Assembly (NCBI RefSeq): GCF_000016645.1
Contig: NC_009441.1
Coordinates: forward strand, 4,092,001-4,156,000
Direction: 5' to 3'
DNA: 64,000 bases
Source: Flavobacterium johnsoniae UW101
GTDB lineage: Bacteria > Bacteroidota > Bacteroidia > Flavobacteriales > Flavobacteriaceae
Below, piece after piece: positions 18,126 through 26,665 of the stretch. Positions within the stretch are counted from its first letter, which is position 1. Every line of letters starts with the position of its first letter. The translations under genes and the position numbers were made by a program. The notes beneath the pieces are model-generated. The model saw nothing but the letters and a program-made list of their open reading frames with translations. It did not search any database and was not told where the DNA came from.

Positions 18126-18150
18126 TTTAATTTATATATTAAATAATACT

Positions 18151-18182
18151 AAAAGACCGTACTTAAAAAAGCACGGTCTTTT
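18151..18182 (-). terminator. Terminator after the beta-barrel gene
   Basis: Perfect 10-bp arms AAAAGACCGT / ACGGTCTTTT around a 12-nt loop; T-rich on both strands. Confidence 0.8.
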
Positions 18183-18221
18183 TTGCAAAATTACGGAATT
18201 GACCTAAAACAATCCGCTAAA

Positions 18222-18860
18222 TTAGAATATGAATTTAAATCCAAAAGAAAGCGGAGAAGTTAAATTTGGATTACTTCCTGCTAAAGCTGTATTGTAAAAT
18301 GGGTCAACATTTGCAACATGCGCCAATCCAAAATTTGTAACAGTCGTTTTTTCTCCATTTTTAGGCTCTAGAGTCGTAGAAGTAAAATTAGCCAAATCGT
18401 AAGAGAACTCTACAGAGAAGTTTTTTGTAATGAAATAATCAAAACCTCCTGATACTGATAATCCTACCTGATTAACTTTTAACTCGCTTTCTTTTTCTTT
18501 TCCGGTAATAACTGGTATCGCTGCCTGTCCGAAGAAGTACAATGAACCAGCTACATTCCAATATTTTCTAACTAAAGGCTGAATAACAATTAAATCTGTT
18601 TTTGCAGCTGTGCCTGCATTTGACTCGGCTTTGATGTTAATTAATCCGAATCCTGCTCCAACGGCTACAGATGGAGTTACAAATGTACCAACGATTGGAA
18701 GTACAGATAAACTCGTGTTTTTTTCGTCTGCAGTTTTTGTCTGCTGATAACCGAATTGAGAAGTTGCAAACCAAGCTCCTTTTAGTCCTTGAGCTGAATC
18801 CTGAGCCTTAGCGGTTAAGCCCATTAGCACAACACTGACTAATGTTACAATTTTTTTCAT
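18222..18860 (-). CDS. Outer-membrane beta-barrel protein
   Basis: 212 residues. Signal peptide MKKIVTLVSVVLMGLTAKAQ with cleavage after AQ near 20, then alternating strands and the terminal SFGFKFIF strand with a C-terminal Phe, the BamA-recognition signal of outer-membrane barrels. Resembles the small porin-like/OmpW-sized barrels common in Flavobacterium; no specific function can be given. Confidence 0.8.
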   Translation of the reverse strand: MKKIVTLVSVVLMGLTAKAQDSAQGLKGAWFATSQFGYQQTKTADEKNTSLSVLPIVGTFVTPSVAVGAGFGLINIKAESNAGTAAKTDLIVIQPLVRKYWNVAGSLYFFGQAAIPVITGKEKESELKVNQVGLSVSGGFDYFITKNFSVEFSYDLANFTSTTLEPKNGEKTTVTNFGLAHVANVDPFYNTALAGSNPNLTSPLSFGFKFIF

Positions 18861-18998
18861 TATAAATTTGTTTTTGAATTACAGGACAAACTTACTTGTA
18901 AGCATTTTTGAGAAGGATGATTAAAATCATAGATTAAAAAAAATCTTTAATTATATTTGAGCAGTTTATATTCCTGCAATTTTCTTACTTTTGTACCC

Positions 18999-19454
18999 AT
19001 GTTAAAATCAGTCAATATACTTAATAAAAGAGCCCGGTTTGATTACGAAATAATCGACACCTATACTGCCGGAATTGTTTTGGCAGGAACCGAAATTAAA
19101 TCGATACGTTTAGGAAAAGCGAATATTACAGAAAGCTTCTGCGAATTCAGCGGGATTGAACTTTTTGCAATCAATACTTATATAGAGGAATATTCATTTG
19201 GGAATCAATTCAACCATAAATCAAGAAGTGAACGAAAATTGCTTTTAAATAAAAAAGAATTAAAAAGCCTTCATAAAAGTGTTCAGGCAAAAGGTCTTAC
19301 CATTGTACCTTTAAAATTGTTTACCAATGAAAAAGGTCTTGCAAAATTGCAGATTGGTCTTTGTAAAGGAAAGAAAAACTACGACAAACGTGAATCTCTA
19401 AAAGAGCAGGATACAAAACGCGACTTAGACAGAATTAAAAAAGCATATAACTAA
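18999..19454 (+). CDS. smpB: SsrA-binding protein
   Basis: 151 residues from ATG 18999-19001; the longer frame from 18957 would add 14 residues lying across promoter-like sequence. SmpB features: [30 protein letters not shown] at the N-terminus, [21 protein letters not shown] near the C-terminus, and a basic helical tail ([14 protein letters not shown]). It binds tmRNA and delivers it to stalled ribosomes. A TACTTTTG box (18986-18993) ends only 5 nt before the ATG, so the mRNA may be leaderless or nearly so. Confidence 0.96.
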   Translation: MLKSVNILNKRARFDYEIIDTYTAGIVLAGTEIKSIRLGKANITESFCEFSGIELFAINTYIEEYSFGNQFNHKSRSERKLLLNKKELKSLHKSVQAKGLTIVPLKLFTNEKGLAKLQIGLCKGKKNYDKRESLKEQDTKRDLDRIKKAYN

Positions 19455-19484
19455 ACACGGATTTAATTACTTAAATCTGTGTTT
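19453..19484 (+). terminator. Hairpin after smpB
   Basis: Arms 19453-19466 and 19471-19484 (AAACACGGATTTAA type, one G-U) around TTAC; weak T-tract, so terminator function is likely but not certain. Confidence 0.55.
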
Positions 19485-19531
19485 ATCAAAATTTTATAGT
19501 TATTTTTACTACAAACATATAACTGTAAAAT

Positions 19532-20173
19532 ATGAAAAAGTACTTAATTCTACTTATTGTAATTCTGTCACTTTCAAGCTGCGGCAGTAATACAACTATT
19601 GTAAACAGCTGGAGAGATCCAAAAATAACAGTTGCTCAGGAACATTTTAAAAAAGTCTTAGTAGTTGCTCTCGTTAAAGACGAAGCTTCAAGAAGAATTG
19701 CCGAAAACAGAATCGCTGCAAGCAATCCTATTTTTAAAACTTCCTATCAATATCTAAACGAAACTACCAAACAGCTTACGCAGGAACAAAAATTAAAAAT
19801 CCTTCAAGATGAAAATTTTGACGGGGTTGTCACGATGCGTTTAGTAAGTACTGAAAAAGAAACTACTTACGTTCCAGGAAGTTATACAGGAATGTATTAC
19901 GGAGGCTTTGATGGTTTATATTCCGGAATGTACGGATACGGTTTTGGAAACTGGTACGGAATGTATTCACCGGCTTTCTACGATCCAGGATATTATCAGG
20001 AAACAACTTATTACATGGTAGAAACCAATATTTTTTCGCTAAAAGAAAACAAATTAATCTGGACCGGAACCACAAGATCTGATTACGTAACAGATGTAGG
20101 ACAAACTGTAGATGCTATAATGCAGGCAGTTGTAAAAGAAATGAGAAAAGACGGTTCATTACCTCCAAAATAA
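19532..20173 (+). CDS. Putative lipoprotein
   Basis: 213 residues with a lipoprotein signal: LSLSSC places the acylated Cys at residue 17. After it, GSNTTIVNSWRDPK and a Gly/Tyr-rich stretch (about 113-150, many YGG/GMY words) that is probably a flexible loop, then a beta-strand-rich end with NKLIWTGTTRS. It resembles DUF4136-type periplasmic lipoproteins in general layout, but I cannot assign it. Own terminator follows. Confidence 0.75.
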   Translation: MKKYLILLIVILSLSSCGSNTTIVNSWRDPKITVAQEHFKKVLVVALVKDEASRRIAENRIAASNPIFKTSYQYLNETTKQLTQEQKLKILQDENFDGVVTMRLVSTEKETTYVPGSYTGMYYGGFDGLYSGMYGYGFGNWYGMYSPAFYDPGYYQETTYYMVETNIFSLKENKLIWTGTTRSDYVTDVGQTVDAIMQAVVKEMRKDGSLPPK

Positions 20174-20181
20174 CCTAAATA

Positions 20182-20209
20182 AAAAGCAGCTCAAATGCTG
20201 CTTTTTTTA
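20182..20209 (+). terminator. Terminator after the lipoprotein gene
   Basis: AAAAGCAGC / GCTGCTTTT arms with a 6-nt loop and a run of T. Confidence 0.85.
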
Positions 20210-20257
20210 CGATTAAATAAATGACTAATTTTGTCAAGATTTTAAATTTCATCAAAA

Positions 20258-21265
20258 ATGAGATCACTTTTAAAAAATGCAAGAGAACAAAAAGGGTTAA
20301 AAACTAGAGAATTGGCTCAGCTTGCCGGAATCGATCAGGCATTAATCAGTAAATTTGAATCTGGAACACGAAAACCAACCAAAGATCAGGTTATTAAATT
20401 ATCTCAGCTTTTAGAAATTGATTATGAAACTTTAATGGTTACCTGGCTTAAAGAAAAGATACTTTATGAAATTGGTGATGAAGAACTTGTACTGAAAGCT
20501 TTAATTTTAGCTGAACAAGAAATTCAAAACAACAAAAAAGAAATCAATTCTGCTTTAGTATCTTCTATTCAAAATATTTTAGATGAAATTGAAATCTTAA
20601 AAAATAAAATCCACTCCTTTAATCATTTTGAGCTCCGTCAGATTTCAAAAACTTTAGAATTAGAGTTTGTTTTTAAAAGTATTCATTTAAATAAAAATCC
20701 ACTAACACTGGAAGAAACCAAATTGGTTATAAATGATGGACTAACTATTTCCGAAAAAAGCATGCAAAATCATCTTGAAGCCATTAATTTTCAAGAAGCA
20801 GTGTTTTACATTAAAGACTTAACTCAAAAGAAAACATCTTTAAATGAAAAAGATTTTCTTTTGCTTCATAATTTAATCTTCAAAGGATTTGAATCTGAAA
20901 ATTCTGGAAAATATATAAATGATCCAGTTATTACACGCGAAATGAATTTATTTTTCAATTGGCATGAATCACAAAAAAACAATCTTCATCCAATAATTCT
21001 TGCATCTGAAGCGCATTTAAAAATACTTGAAATCAAGCCTTTTGAGAATGGAAATCTACAAATGGCAAATTTAGCATTAAACTGGATTTTAACGCAATAC
21101 AATTACACATACGCCACAATAGAAGAAGACCAAAAGAGCATCGATGAATATTTTTCTATTTTGGAGAAAAGCCAAACCCAGAATGATACATCAATTTTTA
21201 TTAATTATATCACTAGAATTGAAAAAGAAAATCTAAAAAGAGCAATACAATTAGTCGAAAAATAA
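20258..21265 (+). CDS. XRE-type HTH plus degenerate Fic domain protein
   Basis: 335 residues. An HTH_XRE domain (about 1-60: LLKNAREQKGLKTRELAQLAG, then ALISKFESGTRKP) is joined by a coiled linker to a Fic domain (about 135-335). The Fic active motif HPFxxGNGRxxR reads KPFENGNLQMAN at 260-271, so the catalytic His is Lys260 and the phosphate-binding G-R pair is lost. The inhibitory (S/T)xxxE(G/N) region before LTLEETK also lacks its Glu (Asn145). I infer a catalytically dead Fic used for binding, with the HTH as a DNA- or self-regulating part. No toxin/antitoxin partner is adjacent. Confidence 0.85.
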   Translation: MRSLLKNAREQKGLKTRELAQLAGIDQALISKFESGTRKPTKDQVIKLSQLLEIDYETLMVTWLKEKILYEIGDEELVLKALILAEQEIQNNKKEINSALVSSIQNILDEIEILKNKIHSFNHFELRQISKTLELEFVFKSIHLNKNPLTLEETKLVINDGLTISEKSMQNHLEAINFQEAVFYIKDLTQKKTSLNEKDFLLLHNLIFKGFESENSGKYINDPVITREMNLFFNWHESQKNNLHPIILASEAHLKILEIKPFENGNLQMANLALNWILTQYNYTYATIEEDQKSIDEYFSILEKSQTQNDTSIFINYITRIEKENLKRAIQLVEK

Positions 21266-21292
21266 AAAAGCCCGGTTAAAAACCAGGCTTTC
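21264..21292. terminator. Bidirectional terminator between the Fic and pcm genes
   Basis: AAAGCC-C-GGTT pairs with AACC-A-GGCTTT around AAA; T-rich on both sides, serving convergent genes. Confidence 0.75.
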
Positions 21293-21294
21293 TA

Positions 21295-21936
21295 TTAATT
21301 TTTATCTTCTAATAGAGGAACAAATCTAAATTCTCCAAACTCATGTTTTTCAAATTGAGTTTCGTTCTTTCTAATCAATAAAGTCATAATCTGAACATCT
21401 TCCCCTAACGGAATAACAAGCCTTCCTCCTATTTTTAATTGTGCCATTAATGGCTGCGGAATAAATGGCGCACCAGCTGTAACTATAATACTGTCAAATG
21501 GTGCAAAATTTGGCAATCCTTTATAACCATCTCCAAACGTAACGTGTTTAGGACGGATATTTAATTTCGGAAATAAATTAGATGTTGTTTTAAATAGTTC
21601 ACTTTGTCTCTCTACCGTATATACTTTAGCACCAAGCATAAATAAAACGGCAGTTTGATAACCAGAACCTGTTCCTATTTCCAGGATTTTGTGATCCTTC
21701 TTAACTTCAAGTAATTGTGACTGAAAAGCAACCGTGTAAGGCTGAGAAATAGTCTGCCCGGCACCAATAGGAAACGCTTTGTCCTGATAAGCAAAATCTT
21801 CAAAACTAGAATTCAAAAAAAGGTGTCTTGGGATTTTTTTTATCGCATCTAAAACAGCTCTGTCAGTAATTCCTTTTTGCTCTAAAGTGGTTACTAATTG
21901 ATTACGAAGTCCTTGATGTTTGGCAGTGTCTTTCAA
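21295..21936 (-). CDS. pcm: Protein-L-isoaspartate O-methyltransferase
   Basis: 213 residues. PIGAGQTISQPYTVAFQ is the substrate-binding signature and ILEIGTGSGYQTAVL the SAM-binding motif I; VTAGAPFIPQPL is the later PCMT motif. It methylates isoaspartyl residues for repair of aged proteins. The start is TTG 21934-21936; no in-frame ATG precedes it. A TTTG (21984-21987), 18 bp, TATTTTTG (21958-21965) promoter lies just upstream. Confidence 0.95.
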   Translation of the reverse strand: MKDTAKHQGLRNQLVTTLEQKGITDRAVLDAIKKIPRHLFLNSSFEDFAYQDKAFPIGAGQTISQPYTVAFQSQLLEVKKDHKILEIGTGSGYQTAVLFMLGAKVYTVERQSELFKTTSNLFPKLNIRPKHVTFGDGYKGLPNFAPFDSIIVTAGAPFIPQPLMAQLKIGGRLVIPLGEDVQIMTLLIRKNETQFEKHEFGEFRFVPLLEDKN

Positions 21937-21957
21937 AATGGGTAGGTTTTATTTTCG

Positions 21958-21987
21958 CAAAAATAAGAAACAAAACAGGATTTCAAA
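21958..21987 (-). promoter_or_regulatory. Promoter of pcm
   Basis: TTTG and TATTTTTG with 18-bp spacing on the minus strand, 21 bp before the start codon. Confidence 0.6.
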
Positions 21988-22017
21988 TATTGATTTTTAA
22001 ATAATAAATTAATACAG

Positions 22018-22090
22018 TCGAAAGTTAAATATCGAAAGTCAAAAGTAACAGCAAATAATTTACAATTCACAATTCATAACTCACAATTAG
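22018..22090. repeat. Word-repeat tract before the Gfo/Idh gene
   Basis: CGAAAGTTAAATATCGAAAGTCAAAAGTAACAG then ACAATTCACAATTCATAACTCACAATTAG: two sets of tandem near-repeats of about 9 bp. No gene. Confidence 0.55.
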
Positions 22091-22147
22091 ATGAATTCAT
22101 TTTCACGTTAAACAAATAAATTATATTTTTGTTTAAAATACATTCTC

Positions 22148-23113
22148 ATGTTAAAAGTAGGAGTTTTAGGTGCTGGTCATCTTGGTAAAATACATTTACG
22201 CTTATTACAACAATCTGACAAATACGAATTAGTTGGATTTTACGACGAAAATCAAGAAAATGCCGAAAGAATCTCAAAAGAGTTTGGCTATAAAAATTTC
22301 AGCACAATTGCCAAACTTATTCACGCTGTCGACGTGATTGACATTGTTACTCCTACACTTTCACATTACAAATGTGCAAAAGTTGCCATAAAATCAGGAA
22401 AACATATCTTTATAGAAAAACCAATTGCCAATACAGTTGAAGAAGCTGAAGAAATTATTGCTTTAGCTAAAGAACACAACGTAAAAGGACAAGTAGGTCA
22501 TGTTGAGCGTTTTAATCCTGCTTTTATCGCTACAAAAGAAATGATCGAAAATCCGATGTTTATAGAAACACATCGTTTGGCAGAATTTAATCCGCGTGGT
22601 ACCGATGTTCCTGTGGTTTTAGATTTAATGATACATGATATCGACGCTATTTTGAGCGTTGTAAAATCTAAAGTAAAAAGCATCAATGCAAGCGGTGTTT
22701 CAGTTATCAGTGAAACTCCGGATATTGCCAACGCCAGAATCGAATTTGAAAATGGCTGCGTTGCCAACTTAACAGCAAGCCGAATTTCGTTGAAAAACAT
22801 GCGTAAATCACGTTTTTTTCAAAAAGATGCTTACATTTCTGTTGACTTTTTAGAGAAAAAATGCGAAGTAGTTCGTATGAAAGACGCACCAGAAGTCCCT
22901 GGAGATTTTGATATGATTTTGCAGAATGCAGAAGGTGTAAAAAAACAAATTTATTTCACGAATCCAGATGTTGAACAAAACAATGCGATCTTAGATGAAT
23001 TAAATTCATTTGCAGATGCAATTAACAATAATACAACTCCAGTTGTAACACTTGAACAGGCAACAGATGCATTGCGCGTTGCTTATCAAATTATTGATTG
23101 TTTCGATAAATAG
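22148..23113 (+). CDS. Gfo/Idh/MocA family oxidoreductase
   Basis: 321 residues. N-terminal Rossmann fold with GVLGAGHLGKIHLR (5-18), the conserved EKPIANT (about 97-103), and a C-terminal alpha/beta domain containing VGHVERFNP. Members are NAD(P)-dependent dehydrogenases for sugars or related compounds, some biliverdin reductase-like; the substrate cannot be read from the sequence. It heads a plus-strand run that continues with the 3-hydroxyacyl-CoA dehydrogenase after 88 bp. Confidence 0.88.
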   Translation: MLKVGVLGAGHLGKIHLRLLQQSDKYELVGFYDENQENAERISKEFGYKNFSTIAKLIHAVDVIDIVTPTLSHYKCAKVAIKSGKHIFIEKPIANTVEEAEEIIALAKEHNVKGQVGHVERFNPAFIATKEMIENPMFIETHRLAEFNPRGTDVPVVLDLMIHDIDAILSVVKSKVKSINASGVSVISETPDIANARIEFENGCVANLTASRISLKNMRKSRFFQKDAYISVDFLEKKCEVVRMKDAPEVPGDFDMILQNAEGVKKQIYFTNPDVEQNNAILDELNSFADAINNNTTPVVTLEQATDALRVAYQIIDCFDK

Positions 23114-23134
23114 TTTTAAAAAAATCAAAATAAA

Positions 23135-23176
23135 TTAGCCACGAATTCACGAATTATTTGGTGAATTCGTGGCTAA
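23135..23176. repeat. Perfect 16-bp inverted repeat
   Basis: Arms 23135-23150 and 23161-23176 (TTAGCCACGAATTCAC and its complement) around a 10-nt loop, in the gap between two plus-strand genes. The CCACGAATTCACGAATT words are of the same iterated style as the arginine-operon gaps. Confidence 0.9.
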
Positions 23177-23201
23177 ATCATAAAAAAATATCTAGCAAAA
23201 A

Positions 23202-24089
23202 ATGAAAACAATAGCTGTAATTGGAGCAGGAACAATGGGTAACGGAATTGCCCACACTTTTGCACAAAGCGGATTTACCGTAAAATTAATCGATGTTTCT
23301 GAAAAATCATTAGATAAAGGAATGGCAACAATTGCTGCCAACTTAGACCGTATGTTATCTAAAGGAACGATTACTCAGGAAGATGTTGCCAAAACTATTA
23401 CCAATATCATCACTTATACAGATTTAAAAGACGGTGTTGTTGGAGTTGATTTAGTAGTAGAAGCAGCAACTGAAAACGTTGAATTAAAACTAAATATATT
23501 TAAGCAATTAAACGAATATTGCTCGCACAATACCATTTTAGCAACCAATACTTCTTCTATTTCAATTACACAAATCGGAGCTGTTGTGGCACATCCTGAA
23601 CGTGTTATCGGAATGCACTTTATGAATCCTGTACCGATCATGAAATTGGTTGAAATCATCCGCGGATATAATACCAGCGATGAAGTAACTAAAATCATCA
23701 TGACTTTATCTGAAAAATTAGGTAAAGTTCCTGTAGAAGTAAACGATTATCCAGGTTTTGTAGCAAACAGAATTTTAATGCCAATGCTAAACGAAGCCAT
23801 CGAAACGTTATATAATAAAGTTGCCGGAGTTTACGAAATAGATACGGTAATGAAATTAGGAATGGGACACCCAATGGGACCACTTCAATTGGCCGATTTT
23901 ATTGGACTTGATGTTTGTCTTGCAATTCTAAATGTAATGTACGACGGATTCAAAAATCCTAAATATGCTCCTTGCCCGCTTTTAGTAAATATGGTAAGAG
24001 CTGGTAAACTTGGGGTTAAATCCGGTGAAGGTTTTTACGATTACAGCGAAAGCAAAAAAGCTGAGAAAATCTCGAAACAGTTTTTATAA
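23202..24089 (+). CDS. 3-hydroxybutyryl-CoA dehydrogenase
   Basis: 295 residues, the usual length of Hbd/PaaH-type single-function enzymes. NAD-binding GAGTMGNGIAHTFA (8-21), catalytic HFMNPVPIMKLVEI (about 137-150) with the His, and the C-terminal DYPGFVANRILMPMLNEA plus GMGHPMGPLQLADFIGLD. It oxidises (S)-3-hydroxybutyryl-CoA in short-chain fatty-acid or butanoate metabolism. No beta-oxidation partners are adjacent. Confidence 0.94.
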   Translation: MKTIAVIGAGTMGNGIAHTFAQSGFTVKLIDVSEKSLDKGMATIAANLDRMLSKGTITQEDVAKTITNIITYTDLKDGVVGVDLVVEAATENVELKLNIFKQLNEYCSHNTILATNTSSISITQIGAVVAHPERVIGMHFMNPVPIMKLVEIIRGYNTSDEVTKIIMTLSEKLGKVPVEVNDYPGFVANRILMPMLNEAIETLYNKVAGVYEIDTVMKLGMGHPMGPLQLADFIGLDVCLAILNVMYDGFKNPKYAPCPLLVNMVRAGKLGVKSGEGFYDYSESKKAEKISKQFL

Positions 24090-24101
24090 AAAAGAAATAT
24101 C

Positions 24102-24761
24102 ATGTCGATTCAATCGAATTTAAATACAATTAAAGCAACTTTACCTGAACACGTAACTCTAGTTGCCGTTTCAAAAACAAAACCTGTTTCAGATTTGATG
24201 CAGGCTTATGAAGCTGGCCAGCGCATTTTTGGAGAAAACAAAATACAGGAAATGACTGAGAAATGGGAACAAATGCCAAAAGACATTCAATGGCATATGA
24301 TAGGTCATGTTCAGTCGAATAAGGTCAAATTTATGGCTCCTTATGTAACTTTGATTCATGGTGTTGACAGTTTGAAATTATTACAGGAAATCAATAAACA
24401 AGCTTTAAAAAATAACAGAACAATAGATTGCCTTCTTCAAATATATATTGCTGAAGAAGAATCTAAATTTGGTCTAGACGAAAACGAATTAAATGAACTT
24501 TTAACTTCTGTGGAGTTTAAAGAGTTAAAAAATATTCGTATCTTAGGTTTAATGGGAATGGCAACATTCACAGAAGATCAAAACCAGATAAAAAAAGAAT
24601 TTACCCATTTAAAATCCATTTTTAATTCGATAAAAAATCTGAAAACTGAAAACTGCAGCCTGAACACCATATCGATGGGAATGTCTGGAGATTATCAATT
24701 GGCAATAGAATGCGGAAGCACAATGGTACGCATTGGAAGCAGCATTTTTGGAGGCAGATAA
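24102..24761 (+). CDS. yggS: YggS/PROSC family PLP-binding protein
   Basis: 219 residues. VTLVAVSKTKP carries the PLP Lys25; FGENKIQEM, WHMIGHVQSNK and MGMSGDYQLAIECGSTMVRIGSSIFG are the family signatures. It is a cytoplasmic pyridoxal-phosphate homeostasis protein without proven catalytic activity. Starts 12 bp after the dehydrogenase gene. The AGATAA at its end is duplicated at the end of the next gene (see repeat entries). Confidence 0.95.
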   Translation: MSIQSNLNTIKATLPEHVTLVAVSKTKPVSDLMQAYEAGQRIFGENKIQEMTEKWEQMPKDIQWHMIGHVQSNKVKFMAPYVTLIHGVDSLKLLQEINKQALKNNRTIDCLLQIYIAEEESKFGLDENELNELLTSVEFKELKNIRILGLMGMATFTEDQNQIKKEFTHLKSIFNSIKNLKTENCSLNTISMGMSGDYQLAIECGSTMVRIGSSIFGGR

Positions 24762-24802
24762 TTTTTCAATATCAATGACAATTTCAAAAATCAATATCAA
24801 TT
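24757..24802. repeat. Left copy of the repeat flanking the four-helix-bundle gene
   Basis: AGATAATTTTTCAATATCAATGACAAT begins in the yggS stop codon and is nearly the same as the sequence starting in the stop codon of the following gene (25166-25191). Iterated CAAT words follow. Confidence 0.75.
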
Positions 24803-24823
24803 AAAAAGATAAGGGTAATTTAA

Positions 24824-25171
24824 ATGGAAAAAATATTCAATTTTGAAGATCGATTAGTTCGTTTTGCTGGAGAATGTATTTTCTTTACAAGACAATTAGA
24901 AAGACTATTTGAAAACGAATATTATAAAAATCAATTAATTAGATCATCTGGAAGTGCATCTTTAAATTTTGGAGAAGCACAAGGAACAGTTACAGATAAA
25001 GATTTTATTTTTAAAGTTTCCTTAGTAGTAAAAGAGTTGAAAGAATCCAGAAACTCATTAAAAATTCTAGATTACATTAAAGAAGGAGATGACAGCAAAA
25101 GAAGCAAACTTCTGATTGAAGTAGAGCAATTAATTGCAATTTCATCAAAAATGATAATAAACAAAAGATAA
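24824..25171 (+). CDS. Four-helix-bundle protein (S23/23S-intervening-sequence family)
   Basis: 115 residues, all helical: FEDRLVRFAGECIFFTRQLERLF, then the family's LIRSSGSASLNFGEAQGTVTDKDFIFKVSLVVKELKESRNSLKIL core. Homologues are encoded in intervening sequences of 23S rRNA genes, and relatives act as accessory proteins of diversity-generating retroelements; here it is free-standing. It sits between two copies of a direct repeat that share the stop-codon context, which suggests insertion as a unit. RNA binding is a family-based guess. Confidence 0.87.
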   Translation: MEKIFNFEDRLVRFAGECIFFTRQLERLFENEYYKNQLIRSSGSASLNFGEAQGTVTDKDFIFKVSLVVKELKESRNSLKILDYIKEGDDSKRSKLLIEVEQLIAISSKMIINKR

Positions 25172-25268
25172 TTTTCAATACCAATGACAATGGCAATTAC
25201 AATAACAATTTTCAAAATTGATATTGAGTTTTGATATTGTAATTGCCATTGATTTTTGACATTGACAT
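25166..25268. repeat. Right repeat copy plus CAAT-word palindrome
   Basis: 25166-25190 repeats the left copy with two differences. It continues into a palindrome: CCAATGACAATGGCAATTACAATAAC at 25180-25207, answered by complementary TATTGTAATTGCCATTG... at 25232-25265. Confidence 0.75.
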
Positions 25269-25273
25269 TGAAT

Positions 25274-26635
25274 ATGTACGCAATACTAGACATAGAAACC
25301 ACTGGGGGACAATTTAATGAAGAGGGAATTACTGAAATCGCTATCTACAAATTTGATGGGCATGAAGTAGTTGATCAATTCATCAGCCTTGTCAATCCTG
25401 AAATTCCCATTCAGCCTTTCGTAGTAAAACTGACCGGAATTAATAATGCTATGTTACGTTCTGCACCAAAATTCTACGAAGTTGCTAAACGAATTATAGA
25501 AATTACTACAGATTGCGTTATTGTCGCTCATAATGCTTCTTTTGACTATAGAATCCTGAGAACCGAATTTCGTCGTTTGGGTTATGATTTCGAAGCCAAA
25601 ACGCTTTGCACAGTAGAATTAGCCAAAAAACTAATTCCAGAACAGCCTTCATACAGCTTAGGAAAACTGGTTCGCGCACTTGGAATCCCTATGGCCGACA
25701 GACACCGTGCAAGCGGAGACGCTATGGCAACCACAAAGCTGTTTAAAATGCTTTTGGAAAAAGATGTCGAAAAAACCATCGTAAAAGATTTTATAAAGCT
25801 GGAAGTAGAAAAAGGAATTTCTCCAAAATTCTTGGATATTGTAAATCAAATGCCTGCTAAAACTGGTGTTTACTATATTTATAAAGAAGACGGAACTTTA
25901 ATTTACATTGGCAAAAGCCAAAATATCAAAAAAAGAGTCAATCAGCATTTTACCGGAATTACAACCAAAAGCAAAAGAATCCAGGCAGAAGTTTTTACCA
26001 TAACGTATGATGAAACCGGAAGCGAATTAATCGCGCTTTTAAAAGAAAGCCAGGAAGTAAAAGTTAATCGTCCACGATACAATCGTTCGCAGAAAAAATC
26101 TGTATTTCCTGTAGCTTTATATGCCGAAAAAGATTCAAACGGTTATATCAACTTAAGACTGGAAAAAGCTGACGGACGTAAAAAAGAAATTACCTCTTTT
26201 GCTTCGTTACAAGAAGGAAAAAATGCACTTTTCAGATTTACGTCAAAATACCATTTGTGCCAAAAACTTACAGGTTTATATCAAACCAAAAAAGAGTGTT
26301 TTCAATATAAAATCAAAGAATGTGACGGCGCCTGCATCGGCGAAGTTACGCCAGAAGTTTACAATTTAAGAGTACAGCAATTCATTTCAGAAAACAGCTT
26401 TGAAAACAAAAGCATAGTATTGATAGACAGAGGTAGAAATGTAAACGAACGAAGTGCAATTCTAATTGAAAACGGAATATACAAAGGTTACGCCTATTAC
26501 GATCTTAATTATCAAATTACGAATATCGACATCTTAAAAAATATTCTGGTCCCAATGCAGCATAACCGCGATGTAAAAAATATCATTCAGAGTTATATCC
26601 GCAAAAGCAAATCAATAAAAATACTTCAATTTTAA
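25274..26635 (+). CDS. DnaQ-like 3'-5' exonuclease fused to a UvrC-type GIY-YIG nuclease domain
   Basis: 453 residues from ATG 25274; a frame from TTG 25256 lies in the repeat. N-terminal DEDDh exonuclease: D6/E8 in DIETTG, D91 in HNASFD, H144 and D149 in HRASGD. A GIY-YIG domain follows (GVYYIY at 198, YIG at 211-213, then KSQNIKKRVNQH). The C-terminal part has three Cys typical of Cho/UvrC relatives. This fusion is known in several phyla and probably acts in nucleotide-excision or other DNA repair. No helix-hairpin-helix domain, so it is not a full UvrC. Confidence 0.9.
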   Translation: MYAILDIETTGGQFNEEGITEIAIYKFDGHEVVDQFISLVNPEIPIQPFVVKLTGINNAMLRSAPKFYEVAKRIIEITTDCVIVAHNASFDYRILRTEFRRLGYDFEAKTLCTVELAKKLIPEQPSYSLGKLVRALGIPMADRHRASGDAMATTKLFKMLLEKDVEKTIVKDFIKLEVEKGISPKFLDIVNQMPAKTGVYYIYKEDGTLIYIGKSQNIKKRVNQHFTGITTKSKRIQAEVFTITYDETGSELIALLKESQEVKVNRPRYNRSQKKSVFPVALYAEKDSNGYINLRLEKADGRKKEITSFASLQEGKNALFRFTSKYHLCQKLTGLYQTKKECFQYKIKECDGACIGEVTPEVYNLRVQQFISENSFENKSIVLIDRGRNVNERSAILIENGIYKGYAYYDLNYQITNIDILKNILVPMQHNRDVKNIIQSYIRKSKSIKILQF

Positions 26636-26665
26636 CAAATCGAAACCTTCATTATCTTTAAGGAT

